Source: Deltaproteobacteria bacterium (GTDB taxonomy: Bacteria; Bdellovibrionota_C; UBA2361; SZUA-149; JAITKM01). From it: 10,544 nucleotides of DNA. Shown piece by piece: positions 6,216-10,544 of this stretch. Every line of letters begins with the position of its first letter. Position 1 is the first letter of the stretch. The stretch is taken from NCBI GenBank assembly GCA_031278395.1, contig JAITKM010000056.1, forward strand, positions 1 to 10,544. The letters run 5' to 3'. Below the pieces are notes generated by a model. That model saw only the letters and a program-made list of their open reading frames with translations, was not told where the DNA came from and ran no database searches. Position numbers and translations under genes: made by a program.

Positions 6216-6343
6216 GGGTGTTATTTGCCTCAAATAATCCTGCACTAACTATGTATTAAATCAAGATTAGTTCATAACAAAAATTTTATTTTTTGTAAAT
6301 TTTAGATTTTTAAAATTCACATTTCATTTTTATTGATTACATT

Positions 6344-6550
6344 ATGAATGACTGTTTCGGACTTCAGTTTCATATTAACAATGTTTGCGATCAACGATGC
6401 AAGCATCGTTACATTTTTAATAAAAATTCCAAAAGTTATTCTTCAATGTCATATGTAGATATTATATCAACCTTAGGTAAATTTTTAGTATTTTGCTTTT
6501 TAGCCATTAGCTACGTCGGGAAACTACATGCAAGTCAAAACGCTCTTTGA
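6344..6550 (+). pseudogene. N-terminal remnant of a second radical SAM enzyme
   Basis: The 68-codon frame reads MNDCFGLQFHINNVCDQRCK followed by HRYIFNK. This is a radical SAM N-terminus of the type xLQxHITxxCDQRCKHCYIF, with the first two cluster cysteines (Cys15, Cys19) present and the third replaced by Arg22 (codon CGT). Similarity continues through YVDIISTLGKF and then is lost; the rest of the enzyme, normally over 300 residues, is absent. The frame ends 20 bases inside the following Nudix gene. Loss of the third cysteine alone should abolish cluster binding, so this is a dead fragment. The downstream gene presumably once formed an operon with the intact enzyme. Confidence 0.7.
6393..6410. 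repeat. perfect 8-bp palindrome at the mutated cysteine codon
   Basis: AACGATGC and GCATCGTT flank a 2-base centre. The CGT (Arg) codon that replaces the expected TGT (Cys) is 6407-6409. Its C6407 pairs with G6396; a T there would leave a wobble in an otherwise perfect palindrome. Confidence 0.7.
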
Positions 6551-8192
6551 GAATTACATAAAATTATATACGAACGAAATTGCTAAGTTACGGCTTTTAT
6601 CGGAGCAATTAAGTCAGTCGGAGGACATTACCTCTCGCAAAAATTTTATAGGTCATGTCACAGCAAGTGCATTTGTTATCAACGACCATACAAAACAAGT
6701 TCTCCTACTGGAACATAGGTCACTTGCAAAGCTTTTGCAGCCTGGTGGGCATATTGAAAAGGACGACGAATCCCCACTTGCTGCGACTCTGCGAGAGATA
6801 GAAGAAGAAACAGGTCTAAAAATAGCAGATCTAACCTTACGCCCTATCTCTCCACGTGAGCGAGAACTTCCATTTGATATAGACACCCACTACATACCCG
6901 AGAACCCCAAGAAAGGTGAGCCGGGTCATTACCATCATGACTTTCGTTATGTCTATACGACCGAGAGTAGCAACGTCGCGGTTGATCCTACTGAGGCTAA
7001 CGGCTATAGATGGATTGACTGGGAACAGTTCGCAGAATTGTCAAACTTTGCAAAAGTAGCAGACAAAATAGACACCATCCTAGAACCAAGTCCTCGTGAT
7101 TTTTTTCGTTCTTTAACTAACGAAAAGAGTCATGAGATTTCCATCGTAGCTGTGTCACACATTATTCCAAGCTCTGAAGCTTACATCCAAAGTCTACAAG
7201 AGAACTTCAACCTCATAGGCATAATCCCAAAACCAAAGTCCATCGACAAGCATACTTTTAAAAAACTTAAGACCAATGGTGTAGCAATACTCGATCAGTT
7301 TTCCCGTGAGGGCTTAGTTAAGAACCCTGACGAATTAGCAGACCTATTGGAATCTTATAATAAGGTTTGCCTTATCGACATTGGAGCTTACTTCTATCAG
7401 TGTATGGACATGCTGAAAGATAGACTCGGTGATAAGTTGCTGGGAGTGATTGAGGATACTGAGAATGGTCACCAGAAATACGAGAAGCACTTGTCTGGAA
7501 AGTATACTGTTGTTTCTGTTGCAAGAAGCCCTCTGAAAGATTTCGAGGACCAGCTAGTTGGTCATAGCGTCGCACATGCCACTGAGACGATATTACGACA
7601 AATTAACACGCTGATTACGTATAAAGATTGCGGCATTATTGGTTATGGAAAAATCGGCAGAGGTATATCTGACTATCTTAAACAGCGTGGTGTTAGACCG
7701 AGAGTGAGTGAGATTAATGCCGTGCGTGCAATTCAAGCCTCATGCGATGGTATGGCTATCTGTTCGACCGAAGATTTATTAAAGAAAAGTGACGTAATAT
7801 TTTGCGCAACTGGCGCACGTGCACTTGATCTTTTGAAGTTCCGTGATTTGAAAAAAGGCGCATTCCTAACATCAGTCACTTCGTCTGATGACGAATTTAA
7901 TCTTCAATTTGTAGACAGTGAGTACAAAAAGAATAAAATTGCTGAAAATATCACACGCTACTCCAAGAGGGGACACAATTTTCATCTACTTAATGATGGG
8001 AATGCCGTAAACTTTCTGTACTCTGCGGCCGTTGATAAATATATTAATTTGGTTCAAGGTGAGCTGATCTTTAGTGCAAGCAACCTCGCAGATGTAAAGC
8101 ATAAACCGTCAAAAACAATTATTGTGAACTCGAGTGAGGACTGCGAAAATATTGCGCGTTTGTGGCTTGATGTGGTCATGCGAGCATCGTAA
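6528..8192 (+). CDS. Nudix hydrolase fused to an S-adenosylhomocysteine hydrolase-like NAD-binding protein
   Basis: A 554-aa two-part protein. Residues about 40-190 form a Nudix domain. The box runs GGHIEKDDE (73-81) to REIEEETGL (89-97) and carries the REUXEEXGU catalytic signature, with one extra residue in the first spacer; it binds Mg and cleaves nucleoside-diphosphate-X bonds. Residues about 205-554 resemble S-adenosylhomocysteinase. LLGVIEDTENGHQKYE (304-319) matches the family's GVxEETxxG segment. GIIGYGKIGRG (369-379) is the NAD-binding Rossmann turn. DVIFCATG (422-429) and HLLNDGNAVNFL (486-497) match the family's ITATG and LLxEGRxVNL. The family's C-terminal K...HYRY tail is missing, so the substrate may differ. 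The ATG at 6528 has a weak GGGA ahead. The base composition matches the RiPP genes at 1.6-3.1 kb rather than the AT-rich flanks, suggesting joint acquisition. It looks intact. Confidence 0.8.
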   Translation: MQVKTLFENYIKLYTNEIAKLRLLSEQLSQSEDITSRKNFIGHVTASAFVINDHTKQVLLLEHRSLAKLLQPGGHIEKDDESPLAATLREIEEETGLKIADLTLRPISPRERELPFDIDTHYIPENPKKGEPGHYHHDFRYVYTTESSNVAVDPTEANGYRWIDWEQFAELSNFAKVADKIDTILEPSPRDFFRSLTNEKSHEISIVAVSHIIPSSEAYIQSLQENFNLIGIIPKPKSIDKHTFKKLKTNGVAILDQFSREGLVKNPDELADLLESYNKVCLIDIGAYFYQCMDMLKDRLGDKLLGVIEDTENGHQKYEKHLSGKYTVVSVARSPLKDFEDQLVGHSVAHATETILRQINTLITYKDCGIIGYGKIGRGISDYLKQRGVRPRVSEINAVRAIQASCDGMAICSTEDLLKKSDVIFCATGARALDLLKFRDLKKGAFLTSVTSSDDEFNLQFVDSEYKKNKIAENITRYSKRGHNFHLLNDGNAVNFLYSAAVDKYINLVQGELIFSASNLADVKHKPSKTIIVNSSEDCENIARLWLDVVMRAS

Positions 8193-8204
8193 AATCCTAT
8201 AAGT

Positions 8205-8310
8205 TTTTCTTTTCTGGTTTTTCTGGTTCTGGTGGTTCTGGTATGGGGTTCTGGCTACACCAGAAAAGACCCCTACACCAGAACACCAGAAAAGAACACT
8301 AGAAAAGAAC
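8205..8310. repeat. imperfect palindrome built from ttctggt / accagaa units
   Basis: The left arm repeats ttctggt four or more times (8210-8255) and the right arm repeats accagaa or actagaa (8260-8315). The pairing ttctggtggttctggt with accagaacaccagaaa is nearly perfect. It contains gtatggggtt and acccctacacc, variants of the dispersed ctggtgcagggt motif. It follows the stop of the Nudix gene by about 15 bases and may also act as a transcript end. The rest of 8316-8406 is an AT-rich spacer. Confidence 0.6.
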
Positions 8311-8406
8311 ACTAGAAAGAAGAATATTTTAAAATTAGGAATTAAGAGATTTATTTTACTTAGCCCCTCTTATTTTGACGTAATTAACTGAAATTATGAT
8401 TCAAAA

Positions 8407-8482
8407 TGGTGTCCAGAGGCGGAATTGAACCACCGACACGAGGCTTTTCAGGCCTCTGCTCTACCAACTGAGCTATCTGGAC
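8407..8482 (-). tRNA. trnF: tRNA-Phe (GAA)
   Basis: A complete 76-base cloverleaf on the minus strand: acceptor GTCCAGA/TCTGGAC, T8 A9, D arm GCTC/GAGC with AGTTGGTA, anticodon arm GAGGC-CTGAAAA-GCCTC with anticodon GAA, T arm GGTGG-TTCAATT-CCGCC, discriminator A and an encoded CCA (8407-8409). The body resembles alphaproteobacterial tRNA-Phe. It starts 32 bases after the HD-domain gene and runs in the same direction as the synthetase gene for the same amino acid, so the three may share a transcript. Confidence 0.95.
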
Positions 8483-8514
8483 GTATAGTGCATGAGTTAA
8501 TTATAATTTCAGTA

Positions 8515-9188
8515 CTACAGCATTACTTCAGATTTAAGTCGTTCAAAAAATTGAGTCATATATTCTATTCTGTCTTTTGCGATTTTTTTAGCAGCATTCG
8601 TAAAAAGTCTATCAGGTATTTTTTTTATCTTTATTTCATATTCAAGATTAGGTGCATGTTTTCTAATATCTATAATTTTACCTTTTGAGTTACCATCTTT
8701 TAAATTTGATTGTATATAATCATTGATATTTTCATTACTATAAATAGATTGATTATATTCTCCTGCAACCATATAAGATCGTGCCAAACCAACAGCACCT
8801 AATATATCAAGCTTATCAGCATCAAATAAAATTTTTTCTTCTAATTTTTGCGGAATATCCTGCCCCTTAAATCGATGCACCCTAATTGCGTCTGATATGC
8901 GTATAACAGTAGATATATCAACACCAAGATTAATAAGGATTTCTTTTGCCATTTTAGAACCAAGCACAGCATGATCTATTGAACCGATGTATCCATATCT
9001 TCGCGAACACGTGCAATATCATGCAATAACGTGGCTGTTTTCACTATATCTACATCAACGCTCTCATTTCTTATCAATAGGCACGCATTTTTATATACAC
9101 GATAAACATGAAATAAATCATGAGATGAAGAAGATAATTCATCTTCAACTATATTTCTAACTTTATTATAAAAATTATCATCAAACAT
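8515..9188 (-). pseudogene. HD-domain phosphohydrolase, broken by a one-base frameshift
   Basis: The first part (start ATG 9188, MFDDNFYNKV) carries the HD-domain signature: HDLFHVYRVYKNA, then ATLLHDIARVRED with the HD pair. It stops at 8976-8978. The second part, in another frame, continues DHAVLGSKMAKEILINLG with the expected DHA..G motif, then IRVHRFKG and LFDADKLDILGAVG (typical of YedJ/YpgQ-like HD hydrolases), ending at 8515. Joining the frames at about 8986-8987 restores TS-GSIDHAVLGSKMA, so one base is missing there, or two are extra. The intact protein would be about 224 aa. Such enzymes hydrolyse nucleotides or other phosphoesters. It follows the synthetase by 22 bases. A sequencing error or programmed frameshift cannot be excluded, but no slippery heptamer is evident. 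Confidence 0.75.
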
Positions 9189-9210
9189 TTTTTGCCCACT
9201 AAATTTTAGT

Positions 9211-10353
9211 TTATCGTAACACACCACCTAACCATTCTTCTATTCTTTCTCTAATTAAACTCTGAGTAACATTAACTTCTTCATTTGTAAGAGTCCTCTC
9301 ATTAGAACAATATGTAATTCTATATGTAATGCTTTTTTTGTCATTACCAAACTTCTCATCATTAATATATTCTCCCATCTTTTGCACATCGACTATTGAT
9401 GAGTCTGCATCGGACTCGCTAGACGCACGGACTAATTCGTGAAAATCTACCTCGTGAAAATCTTTTGAAATTAAAAAAGAAACGTCGCGCAAAATGCTGG
9501 GATATTTGCTAACGGCTTCATATGGCATTTCAATATTTTTTATCCTCTCAACTATTTGCGGTTTTTGTGAGAAGAAAAGACGAATATCAGGGATATCCAT
9601 TTTAGCCATTGCTAACCTTTCTATGCCAAACCCGAATGCCCAGCCATTGTAGCGACTAGAATCTATTCCAAAATTTTGCAAAACCTGATTATGGACAATA
9701 CCAGCACCTAAAATTTCTATTTCTTTTCCCTCCCTTATAATATCAAGCTGAACGCTTGGATTTGTAAAAGGAAAACTATCTTGGCTCACCTTATATTCAA
9801 CAGTATCACCATAAATATTTTTTGCTATATCTACAAGAATACTTTCTAAGTCAGATATTTCGATTTCCTTTCTATGTTTATCACAAATATATAAACCATC
9901 TATCTGATGAAAAATCGGCGAATGAGATCTATCCAAGGTATCTTTTCTATATACTGCACCATATGATAAGGCTTTTACTTCACCTTCCGTTCTTAATTTT
10001 TCTATTCCGCCATGTTCTCTAAAGAAAAAAGGCCACATAGTTGTAGTTTGTGTCCTTAACACATAATTATCATTAACGTAGTATGTATCTGATTTTCTTC
10101 TACTTGGATGATTTTCAGGTATGTTTAATATGTCAAAATTATCACTAACATGAACGATTTCAGGAAACACTACATTTTCAAAACCATCAAAGATACTCAT
10201 TGAGCGAATTTTATCGCAAATCGTCTTGATAGGAGAGCCATCCGTGCGAGTCAAATCAGGTAAATTGAATAATCTAAGCATTCTTTGTGCTTCTACATCC
10301 GTTCTTTCTATTAATATTTTCTCGGGAGTTTCTACCGTGTTATTTAAATTCAT
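9211..10353 (-). CDS. pheS: single-chain, mitochondrial-type phenylalanyl-tRNA synthetase
   Basis: A 380-aa protein. Class II motifs are complete: DNFDILNIPENHPSRRKSDT (71-90), the motif 2 region YRKDTLDRSHSPIFHQIDG (135-153), phenylalanine-pocket FPFTNPS (194-200), and motif 3 GWAFGFGIERLAM (237-249) followed by DIPDIRLFF. Residues 283-380 (KYPSILRDVSFLI ... YRITYCSNERTLTNEEV) form the FDX-ACB anticodon-binding domain, which in ordinary bacteria sits at the end of the separate beta subunit. This arrangement is the monomeric form known from mitochondria (FARS2), and the motifs above match it closely. There is no N-terminal coiled coil and no editing domain. The ATG at 10353 has no Shine-Dalgarno, so translation may be leaderless or the start slightly different. 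The HD gene and tRNA-Phe follow on the same strand. Confidence 0.92.
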   Translation of the reverse strand: MNLNNTVETPEKILIERTDVEAQRMLRLFNLPDLTRTDGSPIKTICDKIRSMSIFDGFENVVFPEIVHVSDNFDILNIPENHPSRRKSDTYYVNDNYVLRTQTTTMWPFFFREHGGIEKLRTEGEVKALSYGAVYRKDTLDRSHSPIFHQIDGLYICDKHRKEIEISDLESILVDIAKNIYGDTVEYKVSQDSFPFTNPSVQLDIIREGKEIEILGAGIVHNQVLQNFGIDSSRYNGWAFGFGIERLAMAKMDIPDIRLFFSQKPQIVERIKNIEMPYEAVSKYPSILRDVSFLISKDFHEVDFHELVRASSESDADSSIVDVQKMGEYINDEKFGNDKKSITYRITYCSNERTLTNEEVNVTQSLIRERIEEWLGGVLR

Positions 10354-10388
10354 AAATTTTAGTTTTGTGCTATTATTAATATCTGTAA

Positions 10389-10450
10389 ATTTCTGGTGCA
10401 GGCCTCATATTATGACAGGCCTTGGCTTTTCTGGTACCGGGTTACTTTTA
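10389..10450. repeat. repeat copies upstream of the synthetase gene
   Basis: ttctggtgcagg (10390-10401) and ttctggtaccgggttac (10429-10445) are two direct copies of the dispersed motif about 38 bases apart. Between them, ggcct and aggcc can form a small hairpin. They lie 40-100 bases upstream of the minus-strand synthetase start, so they overlap its likely promoter region. Nothing else is seen to the end of the window. Confidence 0.55.
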
Positions 10451-10544
10451 ATCATAAATTCCAGTGGAAACTTTTAAGAATTTAAAACGATGAAGTAAGA
10501 TTTGGAGCATTTTTTTCAATCAGAAAATCATAACAAAAACATAA

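Noticed and set aside
6653-6886. Minus-strand 77-aa frame within the Nudix domain
   Set aside because: It is antisense to the highly conserved Nudix box and has no independent support.
8109-8312. Minus-strand frame across the ttctggt palindrome
   Set aside because: It is low-complexity translation of the repeat, antisense to the end of the Nudix fusion gene.
9822-10477. Plus-strand hydrophobic frames opposite the synthetase
   Set aside because: AT-rich antisense of the synthetase gene gives Phe/Leu-rich translations; no start signals or motifs.

Overview
This is an AT-rich window (roughly one third GC by eye) containing two noticeably more GC-rich gene blocks (about 1.55-3.15 kb and 6.53-8.20 kb). 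The surroundings hold phage debris, a transposase fragment and a dispersed short repeat. The tRNA-Phe has an alphaproteobacteria-like body and an encoded CCA. With the mosaic of broken mobile DNA, this suggests a repeat-rich, possibly host-associated bacterium such as a Rickettsiales or Holosporales relative. That placement is inference; nothing in the window fixes the taxon.

Minus-strand left block (250-3121). A 71-aa protein of unknown function (250-465) has a good ribosome binding site and its own terminator (200-237). Next is a compact cassette that looks like a ribosomally made, modified peptide (RiPP) locus. It comprises a radical SAM/SPASM enzyme with a probable PqqD-like leader-binding domain at its C-terminus (1790-3121), a 63-aa Cys/Gly-rich precursor 28 nt downstream with a near-perfect Shine-Dalgarno (1570-1761), a hairpin/T-run terminator (1504-1534), and a 256-aa HEXXH zinc peptidase (703-1473) that could cut the leader. 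The DNA upstream of the maturase (3201-3437) contains a tRNA-like cloverleaf and a long-stem structure ending in a T-rich tract.

Middle block (3498-6343). This is a graveyard of mobile DNA: the C-terminal part of an IS91-family transposase, three 37-bp tandem repeats abutting its broken end, an Rz1-like lysis lipoprotein, a four-helix membrane protein, and the C-terminal part of a large phage protein (LPD38-like). That last fragment is cut off exactly at a 147-bp element with 23-bp inverted ends. Related copies of the end motif (core ctggtgcagggttac) are scattered through the window.

Plus-strand block (6344-8192). An N-terminal remnant of a second radical SAM enzyme, whose third cluster cysteine is changed to arginine, precedes an intact 554-aa fusion. 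The fusion joins a Nudix hydrolase to an S-adenosylhomocysteine-hydrolase-like, NAD-binding region. It resembles the RiPP cassette in base composition and may have arrived with it.

Minus-strand right block (8407-10353). A single-chain, mitochondrial-type phenylalanyl-tRNA synthetase (catalytic domain plus FDX-ACB anticodon-binding domain) is followed by an HD-domain hydrolase gene with a one-base frameshift and then by tRNA-Phe(GAA), all in one direction. A synthetase next to its own tRNA and a natural-product-like locus raises the possibility of self-resistance or aminoacyl-tRNA supply.
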